64,000 bases of DNA. Origin: Caenorhabditis elegans. Its lineage: Eukaryota > Nematoda > Chromadorea > Rhabditida > Rhabditidae. A program made the translations under genes and the position numbers. Of the stretch, positions 1-16,167 are shown one piece after another. The notes below the pieces were generated by a model that saw only the letters and a program-made list of their open reading frames with translations, made no database searches and had not been told where the DNA came from. The DNA lies in the NCBI RefSeq assembly GCF_000002985.6, contig NC_003281.10, positions 620,001 to 684,000 of the forward strand. The letters run 5' to 3'. Each line of letters begins with the position of its first letter. Position 1 is the stretch's first letter.

Positions 1-3000
1 CGGTGAGCAATTGTCAATGTATATTTCCTCCTTCTTCAATGTTTTATTATTCACTAGTCCCACTATAGTTACAGTCATAAATGTTTTTTGAAAAAGCGAT
101 CAATTGTCTATGTCAATTTCCCACTCTTCTTCCCACTTACCTTATAACTTCTATACGCCGGATACAGTGTTCCGGCTGTGATTATCAACAGTCTAGATAA
201 TGTTTCAGACATTTTGGGGGATGGGCTGATCGAATGCCCTTTTTACTGCCAAGTCTGTAAAAAAAGGATTTTTGATCATTTACAAATTTAAACAGATGAG
301 TGAATTGAGAATTAAAATGGAATTGCAAAGAATTAGATTTGTAACGGTAATTCAATTAGTGACTATTTTCAAACCAAGAAAAATCGATAAAAACTGAAAA
401 AAAAATCCTATTCAAGGTCATTTGAAAGAGTAAGTGAGAGGTTAGAGAGAAAAAATCAGAGAGTACGAAAAAATATAACGAACATGTGATGATTTCAGGT
501 CACCACACTTAAAAGTCTTTCCACTCGCCCGACTATCAGTTGTTATTGGCACGTGCTTCAGGGTTTAGGTTCAGCACAAAATGTGGCGAGTTTTTGAAAA
601 ACTCAAAAATGTTCAATTTTTAACGCTTTTCATGTTTAAAATAAAAAAAATTCCACAAGACTGTTTTTAATTTGACACCCATATTTCCTATATGAGAGTT
701 AATCAGACAATTTCTGACAGTAAACCGGAAAAATCCAGGCAAAAACTTCTTTTTTTTTCAACAAAGTTCTGAAATGAAAAATCAACATTTTGCCATTTTT
801 CTACAAAAATTTATTAACAAGCAGTTTTCTGAAATTGTTGACCAAAATCCCAAAATTCACAAAAAAAATTCACAAAAAAATTTTTTAAAAATTCGTCTGC
901 CTCATTTTATGTGAGGTTTTATACTGAATTTCCTCAGTTTTAAGGAAATTATACAGTAATACATAACTTCAATTATCAAGGGCAACAATTTGAAAGTAGC
1001 AAGGCAAAATTTTTTTTTGGACGGAGTTTGACATCTAAAATTGCTCATCAAGTTTCGCCTTATATTATTTATTTTGAATGTGATTCGCAAAGTTTTTTAG
1101 GCAGGAAAAATGCCAAATTTGATAAAACAGAAGAAAAAACTTTAAAGCGCCGTATTCCTCTGTTAGTTTTGCATGCAAGGCTAATTTTCGATTGGTCCGT
1201 AGGGGTGCAAGACTAATAGAGGAAATACGGTATTTACGGTATTTAAATTTCATTGTGAGAACATTTTCACAAATTAAAAAATTGGGGCAATTTTTTAAAT
1301 TTTTTTTTCATAAGAACAAAATACACTTTGAATTTTTCAGATTTGTGTTAATTAGAAAAACTCCTAAAAAATCAATAATTTTAGGACAAAACTCAAAAAG
1401 TGGATCTAGCTTCAAATTTTCCGTGATTTTTTTCTTTTTTTCCACCGGCCAACAAGAGATAACGAAAAATCAAAAACCGGAGATTTTTGCTCAGTATCAG
1501 CGTTAGTGTGTAGTAGTACATCTAAATAGAAGAAAAGTGACGGAAATGTGAGAAAGATAGAGAGAACGAGAGACTAAGATTTAACTTAACTGCTGAAGAG
1601 GGGGAGAAATGGTAAGAGAGTACAGGTTGTTAGAGAGGGGAAAAGTGATGATTGAAAAGGGGTAAAATGGATTGAAATGGGTTATATTGGAATATGATGT
1701 GTATCCTTTCTTCCATTTAATGATAATAATTTGGGATTCGAATTAGGTGATAAGTGAGATAAACCGACCGATTTCTCCATTTTCTCGCCGACTTGCAAGA
1801 TTTTCAATTTGCAAAGTTGAATGTATAATTTTTTGAATATATATTAAATGTATAAATTTAAACTAAACATGTGTATGGGAAGAGTTTTATAAGTTTTTCT
1901 AACATTTTTTTTTTGAATTCTCAATTTTCTAAACATCACAATTGTTTAAAAATCATACATTTTAATTTATTTTGAAACATTTCCAGCAGCTTTTGGCGTC
2001 TAGTTAGTGCGAAAATTAAAATTTTTCATAATAGAACATTAAATTTTTTTTTCATAATAGAACATTTGAAAAAAGGATTTTATATCAATTGATAATATTT
2101 GAAACTTCAAATATGTTTAACAGAAAATCATTTAAAAAACAACGAACGAGCAAATTTCGGTGTCGAAATCAGGATGAAATTCGATCAAACGGGTGGAACA
2201 TCATGGAAAACAAATAGAGATGCCTATATCCGTATTGACTATGACGAATATATAGGAACGGTTTAATATAGGTCTTAAGAGATTATTATGATGAGTCGGG
2301 GAATTTGTCGAAATTTTGGAAAAAGAGTTTTTGGAACTTTGGAGATTTCCATGTTTTTTTTAAAATAAACGTTAATAATTGAATTTTATACTAGAACTAA
2401 CTGAGATGTAGAGACACGAAGCGGGCGCCACTTAGAAAGTGGAGTTTAAAAATTGCTGATTCTATCAAAAATTTTCAGTATCCTAAAATGAAGCATATCA
2501 AAATTTGAAAATTGAAAACATTTTTATTTGCACCAATCTCACTAAAACTGATAAAACATCATAAAAACGTAAAGGTCACACAAATTTCGAAACGAATGAA
2601 TAATGCCTTTTCTCTATTGTACGTTGCACAGTGTAAAATTACTATTGGGAAATTAAAGCCTATCGGAGAGGAGGAAAACGATAATTGGCGCATCCGCTTA
2701 ACAACTTTCATTGAACTTAACTTGCTATGCATGAATTCATATAAGCGGTCGAAGTTTTAATTTTTGGGTTTTTTTAAAATTTAAAAGCCTATTTCAAAAA
2801 AAAACTTGGGTTATAAAATTGAAAGACTTTGGAAAACTGAAAAAAAATGTGTTCAGACAAAAAAGTGCGGGAAAAATTTGGAGAGTATGAGAGGGAAAAC
2901 CGGTAGTAGTTGGGGGAATGCTGCTGTGCAGAGAAACGAACAAAATCAGTCAATATTTACATGGTGAAAAGGGCACGAAAAAATTGAGGAAATGGCGGAG

Positions 3001-4689
3001 AAAATGTGTGTGTTTTGACTACTGCTGAAGTATTCTGTTATCTATTTGGAACTTTTTTTTTGGGTTTAGGAGAATTTCGGGAAAATTGATAAATATAGAA
3101 TTATTTGATATTTGAATTACCTCCAAAAAGTCCGAAAAATTCAAATTTTAAATTCCCTCCAAGCCTAAAGTTCAAACTTTGAATTTCTGCATAGTTTAGA
3201 AATTTCAGAAATTTAAATTTTTTTCTTCACAATGTATATAATTTTTAAATCAAATTTCCTTCCAATATTTAAAATTTTAAAATTACTGTTTCTGTCAAAT
3301 TGTAGATCTTTTCAAATTTTAAGACCCGTCTTAAGTAAATTTTTAACTGCATTTTCTGAAAGTTCACAAAATATTTTTTTTTTTAATTTTCTATGTTTTA
3401 ATTTGAAATTCAACTTTCTTTTAGAATAAAATTGTAACTTCTTCAAACTTCAATTTTAAAATTTCTAGATTTTTTTCACTTGAAAAATGTTCAAGAAGCA
3501 CTCCAGTGTAAATGATAATTTTTTAAATTTACTATGAGAAATTTCCAAACATTTCGAAAATTTGCGACTTTCTCTGGAATTATGAGCCTTAAACCTGACA
3601 AACTTTCCGGAGAAGTTCAAAAATTCCTAATAAGAATCTCATGAATTTTCGTAAAATTTTAATACAAATTTTATATTTTCTTTTTCCCTAACAATATTTA
3701 TATAGCGATTAATTTTTTTAAATGGTTTTTTTGGTGCAAAATTGAATGGAAAATGATAACAAAAAAAAATTTAAAACAAAAACGATTACATAGAATATAA
3801 AAAGTGACAAAACAAACAAAAATGTTCCTTATCGTTTCATAAAATGTTCGCAACATTATTATAATAGTACCGCCCGTCTGCGTCGTCGTTTTCCCGATGC
3901 CGGCGGCGGGCGTGTGACATGCCGTATTGTTCAACGAAGTACGAGAGAGAGACGCAGAGAGTTCGAGCAAATTGAGGAGATGCCAGACAGATGGAGATAT
4001 GCCCGTTGTCGGTGTGTCTGCGTATCTCTTTATGAGGGATAGGCAAGAAGAAGAGCACGAGGATTCTCTATGCATTATTATGAGATCTTGAGGAGGGAGA
4101 AGTAGGAGTTGGAGGAGCTGGAGGATAAGAACGGATATTTTTATGAGCAAGCTTGTGGTGGGAGGCACCTGTGAAACTGCAAAAGTGACCGGAAAGTGTA
4201 GGAAATGATTTTTTTAAAAGATATAATATAGAAAGTGGTTTATAATCAGACTAATCTGTTTTTAAAAAATTACTAATTTTTTTTACAGTCAGACAGAGGA
4301 GTTTTACAGAGATTCGTAATTTGAAATTACTTTTGGCTCGCTTTTATAAATTTTTTTGACCCCTAATACAAAAAATATATTGATATTTGAAAATTTTTAA
4401 TTTATTACACAACAATGTGTGACTTACAACCTTTTTTTTAACCAAGATTTGGGCTGGGCCTACGAGAATAGGCTCCGCCCAATTATTGGTTGTTTTTTTG
4501 TGTTTTCGCATTGCATGTTCATTACTTTTTGGATTTTTCGTGCTTTCTTTCCAAATTTTGGCTGATAATATTAATTTTTTCAAATTTCGAATCTTTCACC
4601 AATTGAAACAAAAAATCAATTTTATCAACACCATTATTTACAAAAAAACCCAACTCCAAAAATGTAACTTATAACATCATCACAATAAA
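1..4689. other. Gene-poor AT-rich stretch, no supported gene
   Basis: I see no coding exon here that stands up. The sequence is AT-rich with many poly-T and poly-A runs. A short open stretch at about 2119-2266 follows an acceptor-like TTTAACAG and ends in TAA, but no partner exon was found. The segment 3880-4150 is richer in G and C, with GA/CT tracts and CTCTGCGTCTC-like words on the minus strand. It resembles the promoter regions upstream of other genes in this window, so it may belong to a gene to the left. The rest looks like intergenic or long-intron sequence. Confidence 0.5.
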
Positions 4690-8077
<3,388 letters not shown>

Positions 8078-8174
8078 CTAGTTTTATGATATCATGTACT
8101 TTGGATTAGATTAAGAATTAATTTAGACCAAAATGGACATAGAAAAACGCTCTTTTTGGGAATCAAACCCAAAT

Positions 8175-10987
8175 TTAAGCTTCCTCCGTCTTCATCTCTT
8201 CCTTCATACGCATTTCCACGTATTCCCCTTCATCCATAGACTTGAACTGCTTTAGGACCTCCTCAATAATATTATATTGATGTGAAACTTCTTCTCTGAA
8301 CTTTTTCACATCCAGATTTCCCTTTGCTTTGAACTTATAAATTGCATGGTCCAGGACCACAATAGACTTTTCCGCTTTTTTGACGAGTGGCACATTCCAC
8401 GCGTGTTCGGGAATTTTCAGCTTCTCGAGGTCTTGATAGAATTTGTAGTAGAGCTGGCAGAGTCTGCGGAGCGTGATGTAGCATTGCTGGAATTTTTGGA
8501 TTATTTTTAGATTTCTCGAATTTTGCGAAAATTTTAAAATTGGAGTTTCAGAAACTGTTTCCAAAAAAATTTTATTTTTTAAATTTTTTTGTAAATTTAA
8601 AATTTTCAGAAAACTCTAAATGGTCAAATTTGATAAGTTGAATTTTTAGAATGTTCCCCATTTTTGAAAATTTTGAAAATAATTTTCAAGTTTCCACAAA
8701 ATAAAGGCATTTTCAATTCAGTTTTATTTTCAACAAAAGTTTGACTAGCGGGCCCTGCGGGCCCGACAGTTGTAGGGGATGTAAGGCGAGTCCCCTTGCC
8801 GGGCGTAGGCTCTCGACTTCGCCTCGAACCTGTTAGAGGGTTCGTGCAAATTGCAGTGGGTCAAGGGAGTCTTCTTGATTTTTGAGTTCGGTTTGACCAA
8901 AAACAGACGCACCCGATGAATCAGTTAAAGCTGAGTTTTGATTGATTGAAGTTTGAGGAGGATTTAGATGGGGGGAGACGTACCCAAATTTTGTATAAAA
9001 TCGAGTATTTCTATATAATATTCGAATCCCGAATACTCAAAAAAAAACAAAAAAGTTTGTCAGTTGGTAGAATTGAACCAACTACCAAAATATCCGCAGA
9101 CATACGCACTAACCACCCGGCCATGCGGGAGAAATCTCAAACTGGAAGTAAGGAAGGTAAATTTCTGGAGGGAGTCGTCTTTCGATTCCGCTTTCTTCAA
9201 TTATAACTATTTGGGGAAAGACGTTCGAAAACCGTTTATCACTGATAAGTCAGCGGAAAACCTAATTTTTGAAAATTTTATTACAGCATTGTACTCATTA
9301 TTGATTTCCCAAAAAGGAGACGTACAGTTGAGGGCTATATCTTGTACACAGACAGATGTATAGAAAAAAACAAGTTTTGGCCTGAAAATTAATAAAATGA
9401 ATATCTCTTGGCAGAGTATTTCTAATGCGACGAAACTTCATCTTCCATTAAATAAAATCAAAAACTATGAATCAAAAATACATTCCGCAAAACTTTAGTG
9501 GAAAAAATGTTCAGGAGACCCAGGAAACCACTCCCCCCAGTACTAAATTTTTGAATTATTTTTTTCTTGAAAAATTTTCCCACTGAACTTTTTACAAATT
9601 TTATATGTCTCGATGCGTCTTGATGAGACCTACACGTCATTTTTTAGAAAACTAAGAAAAATTGAAAACTGACCGAGTTATGATTGAAAAAGTAGATTCG
9701 CAAAAATGGCAAAGTGTGCAAAATTTGGCACTTATTCGTCTTGCTCGGCCGACTCATAGAACTTTTTCCAATTCTGAGTTAAAAATCGTGTTCAGCGTAC
9801 TTTTGTACGTGGGGTAAACAAAAAAAATATCAAAAAAGATGAAGTAGAACTTGAGATAAAGACGAAAAACTACTTTTTCGGAAAAAAATTTTTTTTTGGC
9901 AAAATGTCATTTTTTGGCCATTTGTTTTATCACAACTTTTTTCCATTTGCACTTATAATCTCAAACTTTTTTTCAAAAAATCCACCTCTCTGAGTAGTAT
10001 CTTGCACATAAATTTGGAACAAAACCGAGCAAAACCCGAATTTTAATTCAATTAAAACATGGTTTTTTGGGGGTAAAAAGAACAACAAAAATTTTTTTCA
10101 AACTGGGGAAAGCCGCCCTGAGCTCAGTTTTGCTCCAAACTTTGTGCAGTTTTTTGCTCCACCGTGGGGCAAAATATTTCTAGTAAGCTGTCAAATATTA
10201 TAAAATTCAGTCAAACGGCTCTGGAGTTATTAATGAAAACGTAGTGTGACATTTTTTCGCAAGCCAAAAAAAACGCGAAAAAACGCGAAAAAGGGGCGGA
10301 GTCTGTACACTCGGCATTTATTAGAGGCTGCTTGGCAGAATTTCTAAACAAAAACCTTTAAAAAATCAATATTACATTCCAACTAACCCGTATCTTGTGA
10401 TTCATTGAGGCTTCGGTCTGCTTCTCCCTCTCAATTCTAGCCAAACATGTTTTCATAGCCTTGCATTCAGCGAATATACTTTTCATAGTGTCTTTCATGG
10501 CGAATCTTGCGTAGGATTCGAACGTGTCGAATATATTCTCCCCAACACGGATCTGGAAAGCTACAAAAAATTCGAAGACAAAAAACTATTTTTTTCTTTT
10601 AATTCGACACTTAACTGATGAAGGAGGGCGTTGTCAGAGTCCCATTTCGGTTTGATCTACGCAGATCTACAAAAATGCGGGAGTTGAGACGCAGAGTTCT
10701 AAAATGATTTCGCATGGTCAGGAACGTGCTGACGTCACATTTTTCTGGGCGAAAAATTCCCGCATTTTTTGTAGATCAAACCGTAATGGGACAGCCTGGC
10801 ACCATGTGTGGTAGGCTTGGTGTAGGCATAGCATTAAAATCATAAAAAATCATCTCACCTCGGTAATCTCATCCAAGTCATTGTAGTCGAACTCTACACC
10901 CATAAATTTGCACAAATGCTTCTTGGTAACCGAATTTTGGAGCAAACGATACTCTCGCCGTCCCAGAATACTTGTAACCAATCCCAT
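8175..10987 (-). CDS. Uncharacterised 201-aa protein with N-terminal Gly2
   Basis: Three exons (10987-10859, 10552-10388, 8486-8175) join exactly in frame to 201 aa. I do not recognise the family. The protein starts MGLVTSILGR, so Gly2 is exposed and N-myristoylation is possible, though the context is not ideal. The middle and C-terminal parts are helical, Lys/Glu-rich and heptad-like (residues about 45-190), suggesting a coiled coil or helical bundle, and the C-terminus is very acidic/basic (EMRMKEEMKTEEA). Intron 2 is unusually long, about 1.9 kb, and holds a GC-rich island, a tRNA-like fragment and long poly-A/T tracts; intron 1 holds an inverted-repeat element. It lies head-to-tail upstream of the BPI-like gene, 433 bp away. 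Splice sites agree with consensus, so the gene model is good while function is unknown. Confidence 0.75.
8745..8890. repeat. GC-rich intronic island
   Basis: A GC-rich block in the long second intron of the 201-aa gene. It begins with the palindromic GCGGGCCCTGCGGGCCCG at about 8751-8768 and continues with GC-rich single-copy-looking sequence. It contrasts sharply with the AT-rich intron. It is probably a fragment of a dispersed element; no coding frame is evident. Confidence 0.45.
9066..9135 (-). repeat. tRNA-like fragment (degenerate)
   Basis: Read on the minus strand, this segment has an A-box-like GGCCGGGTGGTTAGTGCG followed about 30 nt later by a B-box-like GGTTCAATTCT. The T-arm pairs poorly and no full cloverleaf forms. 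I call it a tRNA pseudogene or tRNA-derived repeat fragment, not a functional tRNA. Confidence 0.35.
10632..10813. repeat. TGTAGATC inverted-repeat element, copy 1
   Basis: One of four copies in the window of a roughly 180-bp element with inverted ends. The left arm has CCCATTTCGGTTTGATCTAC followed by ATGCGGGA; the right arm has TCCCGCAT, TGTAGATCAAACCG and a terminal GGCACCATGTG. The spacer contains GAGACGCAG and TGACGTCAC. It lies in intron 1 of the 201-aa gene. Other copies are at about 29847, 38976 and 56975. Confidence 0.85.
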
Positions 10988-12408
10988 CGCAGAAAATCGA
11001 GTGAAAATGAGAAAAAAAAAGTGAAGTCGACCAAATTTTATATGCGCCTCTAATTGTTTTTCTCAGAATTTGGCAGGGGGTGTCGTATATGAATTTGGAT
11101 ACTGTACAAAATTGGGTGAAAAATTATAAATATGCCGTTTTTGTGCATCTTCTAATTGTTATTGTCTACATGACTAGAAATTGTGATGAATAGAAAAAAA
11201 AGGGAACAATTTAATAATAATTCAGATTTTTAAAGGGTTATATGTATATCTTCCTAATAGTAAGTTCATTTTAATATATCATTTTTATAAATTAAAGTTA
11301 TTCGACGCAAAAAACGGCGAAAATCGAGGCTTAAACTGCAAAAACAATTATTCGAAATGCTCTGTGACGTCACAAAATTTCAAAAAATATTTTCACGCTT
11401 TTCTGGCGCAGTAGAGCGATGGGACAGTCTGGCGCCACATGTCGGTGAACATTGGGTTACTGTAGCTCCAAAAGTATGTAAGTACTGTGGCAACACCAAA
11501 TTTGACGACAAAATGCTGAAAATTTGTAAAATCACCAATGACGCTAAATTAGAATTTCGTATCGAAAATTTAAAAAAAATCAAATTTTGTAAAATTCCAC
11601 CATAAAAAAAAATTAAATTCAAAATTTTTTGGACCAAATCTTTTTTCCTTAAAACGCGCCCAAACCTGGCTAAACTGCAATTATCAGTAGAGCGCGTTTA
11701 CACTGATGTACCCTTTGCCGGGCCGTGTTTCAGCTAAATTCTGCTTTCTTTGTTAATAGAGCGCATTTGCTGTAAGCGGGAAATTTGAAATTCCCTCTTG
11801 AAAATATGACTTTTTTAATCATTTTTTCGCGGTGTTTTCGAGCTTTTCTTTCGAAAAATCCCGGATTTTCAATTGAAAAGGAGATTTTCTACTGAAAATG
11901 ACTGGTATACTCCGATTTTTTACATTTTTCACGAGTTGAAAAGTTTACAGTCATTTATGAAAATTCAGTGTTCAAAAAGTGTCTCAAAAACCTATTCAGC
12001 TACTCAATATCCCAGTAATTCCACGTCATTATACAATTTATATCATAAAATAAATTCAAATCAAATATATGTTCAAGTGGAGGAGGAGAAGGAAAGTACT
12101 CGGATTTTTGGTGGGATGCCAACTGGTTGGAAACGTATGTAAATGTGAAATGCTACAGGAACACCGAGAACAAAATATGTGTGTGGGTCACGGAAAGCTG
12201 CTAGATAACGGGGAGAAATGACGACGATATGGTGAATAGGAGAGAGAAAATTGGAATACCCAAAAAACAAATAGACACAGGAAAACAGGGGAAAATTTGA
12301 TAAAATCGACCGAAAATTAGGAAAAAAAACGACAAAAATTTGAGAAAATCAACCGAAGTTTAGCAAGAATTTTCCCAATTTTCAGGCAAAATTTCCACCG
12401 AAAAGCAG
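10988..12408. other. Intergenic region between 201-aa gene and fem-2 3' end
   Basis: No supported gene. It holds the upstream region of the 201-aa gene and the downstream region of fem-2. Two copies of the dispersed TAGAGCGCGTTTRC motif occur near 11684-11700 and 11751-11770. A short fragment resembling the end of the TGTAGATC element (GATGGGACAGTCTGGCGCCAC) is at about 11418. An 89-codon open frame at 11873-12142 lacks splice or similarity support. Confidence 0.5.
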
Positions 12409-14572
12409 TTATTCCTCATCAGTGACATCGGAATCTTCATCGTCTGATTCATGTTTCATAAGCTTCCACACATCCTGCGGTGGACGCAAAAAGCCAATCA
12501 CAACAGACACGTTGTCGGCACTTCCAGCCTCAATCGCTTTTGTACAGATGAAACGGGAGAGCTCCGCGTAGTCTGAAAAAATTTTTTTTCGATTTTTAAA
12601 GAATTTTCTACATTAAAAAATAAAGTAACGTCGGCTAATGTTTTTTACCTTAAAAATAATTTTGAATGGTTTTTTTAAAAATTGATTTTTTCAAATTTTA
12701 GTAAATTACCCGATTTTCTTTTTTAAAAATACAATAATTCGAAAATCTTTACTTTTTTTTTTGAAAACCCCCGAAAAATAGCCAATCTTCTGATTTTTTT
12801 TCAGAAAAAAAAAACGAAAAAATAGTTTTTGGCTTTGGAAATTTAGTTTTTCTCCAAGAATTTTTATTAACCTTCAACAGGATAATCATTCGCAAATGCC
12901 TCCACCAACTGGTACAGGTCACGCTCGTTGAAAACATCAGAAATTCCATCACAAGCCAGGAGCACCAGATAATCCGAGCTTTCAATAGGCACCTGACACG
13001 TTTCCGGTTCATTAGAGATCATCGGCCGTCCAGGAACATCTCCGAGTGCTCGGGTGAGATTTAGAACTCCGTTCACCCGCAATTCGCCTCCAATCACAAA
13101 AAGCTGGCCGCCAGCTTCCTCAACACGCCGAGCTTCCCGTTCATCGGATGGCGAGTGTCCACGTGTCAACTGACGGAATTCAATGTTCGACATGACGTAT
13201 CCGGGTGAGTCACCGAGCCACGCCAGCGCCATAAGCTTCTGATCCATGTCGATTGCACAGCAGACAGCTGTACTTCCACCCTTCCAACACTCTTTCACAC
13301 TTCTGACAGTCATTCGTTCGTCGAGAAGCTCCAGCGACTTGCGAAGCTGATCTTCGAGGCTATCTGAAGGATCTCGCGATTTTCGAACCTCCAACCATGT
13401 CTCCCAAAGGTGCCCGGCTGCGTACTGAGAGCACTCGTGACCACCGTGACCATCGAACACCGCTAACACCGAAATTGGATCCTAAAAATTTCATTTTTCA
13501 GTAATTTTCCAGGCCTAAAATCCTCCTAAACCTCTCCACGATCCATATATTGCCCATTAGGATACGCCAAAAACCGATCTTCTTGCTTGTGACGTTGCCC
13601 TTTCAGTTGATCGCCCGACACGTGGATTCCAGACCACTTTTCAGACAGAATCGGGCACGTTTCGGCGTTTTGCTGGAGAATCTTGTCGATCGCCGGCCAA
13701 ATTTTGTCGTTGAATAGCTTTTTGGCTTCTGAAAATAAGTTGTATTGATGAACAGAAGTGTTGAGTTTTTGAAGATTTTTTAAAAATTCTATTTAACAAG
13801 TTTTATTTTTGCAAAAATTAGCAGATCAATGGGGAATGGCCAGCTAAAAATATTTAGCAGACCAATGAGGATAGGTCTGCTAAATATTTAGCAGACTCAT
13901 GGTAGGTATGCTAAATATTTAGCAGACCCATAGGTGGTCTGCTAAATAATTAGCAGACCCATAGTTGGTCTGCTAAATAATTAGCAGACCAATGGGGATG
14001 GGTCTGCTAAATATTTAGCAGACCCAAGTTAGGTATGCTAAATATTTAGCAGACCAATGGGGATAGGCCTGCTGAATATTTAGCAGGCCCATGCTTGGTC
14101 TGCTAAATTAATAGCAGATTTTGCACATTTAATAATTACCTGTGGTACTATCGGTAACATAAATATCAGGATTATACTGAACATCTCTGAACGCAACTTC
14201 ACTGAATTTCTCGTCAATTTCTGTGGCGATCAAGTGAGACACCCAGTGACAAAAGTCGACCGCCTGGCCTCTTTTCATCATTTTCTGGAAAATGTCGTGA
14301 ATCGCGTCTCCGAAAACATCATGAACTGGTCCGGCGATTGGTGGATGACGGAAACGTATTGGAATATGCGGTTGTGGAGTGTCGGCAACCTCGACGTCAT
14401 AGCTAGTTTTCTCCATTTCATCTGCAAATGCCTCCTCCAGAAGTGACCGGACACTTCGACGGCGATCGCCGATGTGATCCTGGAATATACATTTTTCTAA
14501 CTAGCATTAAATATATAAAATCCCGTTTTCTACCTCGAAAACCGCATCCCGCTCCTCGTTTACTTTTTCCAT
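12409..14572 (-). CDS. fem-2: FEM-2, PP2C protein phosphatase of sex determination
   Basis: Five exons (14572-14534, 14479-14140, 13728-13532, 13481-12872, 12572-12409) join to 449 aa, the known FEM-2 length. The first about 160 residues are the FEM-2-specific N-terminal domain; the rest is a PP2C (PPM) catalytic domain with the metal-binding motif VFDGHGGHE near residue 202, a GSTAV block, WLGDSPGY, TRALGD and LACDGISDV with its metal-binding aspartate. The C-terminus is acidic. FEM-2 acts with FEM-1, FEM-3 and CUL-2 to degrade TRA-1 and promote male fate in soma and germ line, and has in vitro phosphatase activity (established knowledge). Intron 2 contains a dense palindromic CTGCTAAAT array. 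The neighbouring minus-strand gene ends about 320 bp upstream, a spacing compatible with an operon, though that cannot be decided here. Confidence 0.97.
13815..14125. repeat. Palindromic CTGCTAAAT / TTTAGCAG array, intron of fem-2
   Basis: A tandem array of roughly ten units of about 30-35 bp inside fem-2 intron 2. Each unit joins TTTAGCAGACC to GGTCTGCTAAAT, so successive copies are inverted and can fold into stacked hairpins. Units differ by small substitutions in the central CCAATGGGGAT-like segment. The same array type recurs at 19575 and 22705. Confidence 0.9.
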
Positions 14573-14892
14573 GTATTTTTCCAGTTTTAAAACCACTACC
14601 GGCTTCGGTGGGACAGCTGGGTTGATCTGACATTTCAATAATTGTTTTTAACATAAAAATCAGAGAAAAACCGAGAAAAAACAATGGATTTCAACACAAA
14701 ATGAGGAAAAATCAACAAAAAAATAATGCAGAATTTTCTGCACCAGAAACGCGCAAAGCTTCTCGTTTGCGCACTTTCGGTGCGTTGGCGCGTTTCTCGC
14801 GCGAAATATTAATTTAATTCGCATTGTATTGTATTAATAACATTTTTATCAAATCAAAAATGGATCAAAAATTTAAAATAAAAATCAATTAT

Positions 14893-16167
14893 TCATATAT
14901 ATCCATGCGCGCCAAGATAATCCCACTCCACATTCGGCGTCTGTACTTGGCTGTCCAAAAGATCCCATTCCTTCACTTTCGCCCTCTCCGCCCAATTACA
15001 TGCTTCATATTTGTGGATATATGTCTCCTTGAAATGCTCCCATAGCTCATTTGCCACGCGATACTGAAACTCCACGTGGCATCGGAATTCAGCGGGGTCG
15101 GCTCTAAGCTTGGGTAGCGAGTTGTAAGCTTGAACTGCGGCATTTTTTCTCAACTGGGCGTACTTATCGATTTTCCACGTGGTTAGTAAGAAGAAGTCCT
15201 TGTAAAGAATAAGAAGAGTATCGATGATTTCACCGGTTTCCTGGAAAAATCGCAGATTTTTCTTGAGTTAACTCAAACGCCATTGAAGGCCGCCTACCTC
15301 ATCCTCAGCACCCAAATTCTGAAGTTCCCTGCATTTTCTCCGAATCTCGTACAACGTTTTTTTATACTTGTCGCGAACCTCGTTGTTCTCTACTTCAATG
15401 ACTCGTTGTCCGGCGGGAAGCTGAATTCATTAATTCAGTTCTTGATAAATGTAATTTTGAAAAAAATATGTTTAAAAAACCTCGGCAACGTCAATTCTAC
15501 CGTTATTCGAGAGGGTGATCGGTGTGCGCTTGTAGATTTCCTAAAAATTTATAAATTTGAGAAAATCCGTGCCCGTGATTAAGAATATTCTCACCTCAAA
15601 AATATCCGGTTTTTTGATAATCTCGTTACTTTTCGAGTAAAGTACACAGGGGCGTTCAACATTTTCCTCCTCGGGATTCACAGAGATTTTGACCTGAAAA
15701 TTTCTTGAGCTTAGGTATAGGCATACGTTTAGGTATTGTCAAAGGCATAGACTTAGAAATTGGCATAGACTTAGGCGTAGGCTTTGGCTGAGGCCTAGGC
15801 TGAGTCTTAGGCTTTGGCTGAGTCTTAGGCTTAGGTGTGAGCTTAGTCTTAGGCTAACCTTTAGGCTTAAGCTTAGGTGTAGGCTTAGGTTTAGGCCTAG
15901 GCTTATGCGTAGGCTTAGGCTTGTGTCTCCAGGCATAGGCTTAGGTTTAGACTTAAGCTTAGATTTGTTTTTTTTTTCGAAGGTTTCTCAGCAAAAAAGA
16001 TTGAAAACATAAGACTCTGAAAAAAAAACGAAAAATATTACCTTTGGGTCCCGTTCAGCAATACGTGGGCTCTCTTTCACCGCAACTGGGCCTGCCAGCT
16101 GATAGACGCTGGAAATATTATCTGTAGCTGAATCTACAGTGCACAGGGTTCCAAGACATTGCCCCAT
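14893..16167 (-). CDS. Uncharacterised 251-aa protein, likely N-myristoylated (MGQC)
   Basis: Five exons (16167-16042, 15693-15595, 15540-15481, 15420-15298, 15240-14893) join exactly to 251 aa. I do not recognise a named family. The N-terminus MGQCLGTLC carries Gly2 and two nearby cysteines, a classic dual acylation arrangement (myristoyl plus palmitoyl), so membrane attachment is a reasonable inference. The middle region (about residues 95-140) is charged and coiled-coil-like, with repeated Glu/Lys/Arg and a VIEVENNEVRDKYKK segment. The C-terminal third is rich in aromatic residues and Trp (NELWEHF, ACNWAERAKVKEWDLL), suggesting a compact helical domain. Intron 1 holds a degenerate telomere-like tract. 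It sits about 320 bp upstream of fem-2 on the same strand. All junctions keep frame, so the model is firm; the function is open. Confidence 0.78.
15712..15955 (-). repeat. Degenerate telomere-like TTAGGC tract in an intron
   Basis: Intron 1 of the 251-aa gene contains about 240 bp of degenerate hexamers dominated by TTAGGC and close variants (TTAGGT, TTTGGC, GTAGGC). TTAGGC is the C. elegans telomere unit. The apparent minus-strand open frame here (Leu-Ser-rich) is only translation of the repeat. Confidence 0.85.

Noticed and set aside
2119..2266. Short open stretch with balanced codons ending in TAA
   Set aside because: Too short, acceptor weak, and no neighbouring exon.
3698..4168. 156-codon minus-strand ORF
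   Set aside because: Leu/Ser/Thr-rich translation of CT/GA tracts that look like promoter DNA; shadow frames are equally open.
13815..14125. Regular repeats with spacers that look like a CRISPR array
   Set aside because: The units are inverted with respect to each other, spacers are similar rather than unique, and the host DNA is a nematode intron with eukaryotic splice sites.
15739..15936. Minus-strand ORF rich in Leu-Ser-Leu repeats
   Set aside because: It is a translation of the degenerate TTAGGC tract; no splice sites or independent coding signal.
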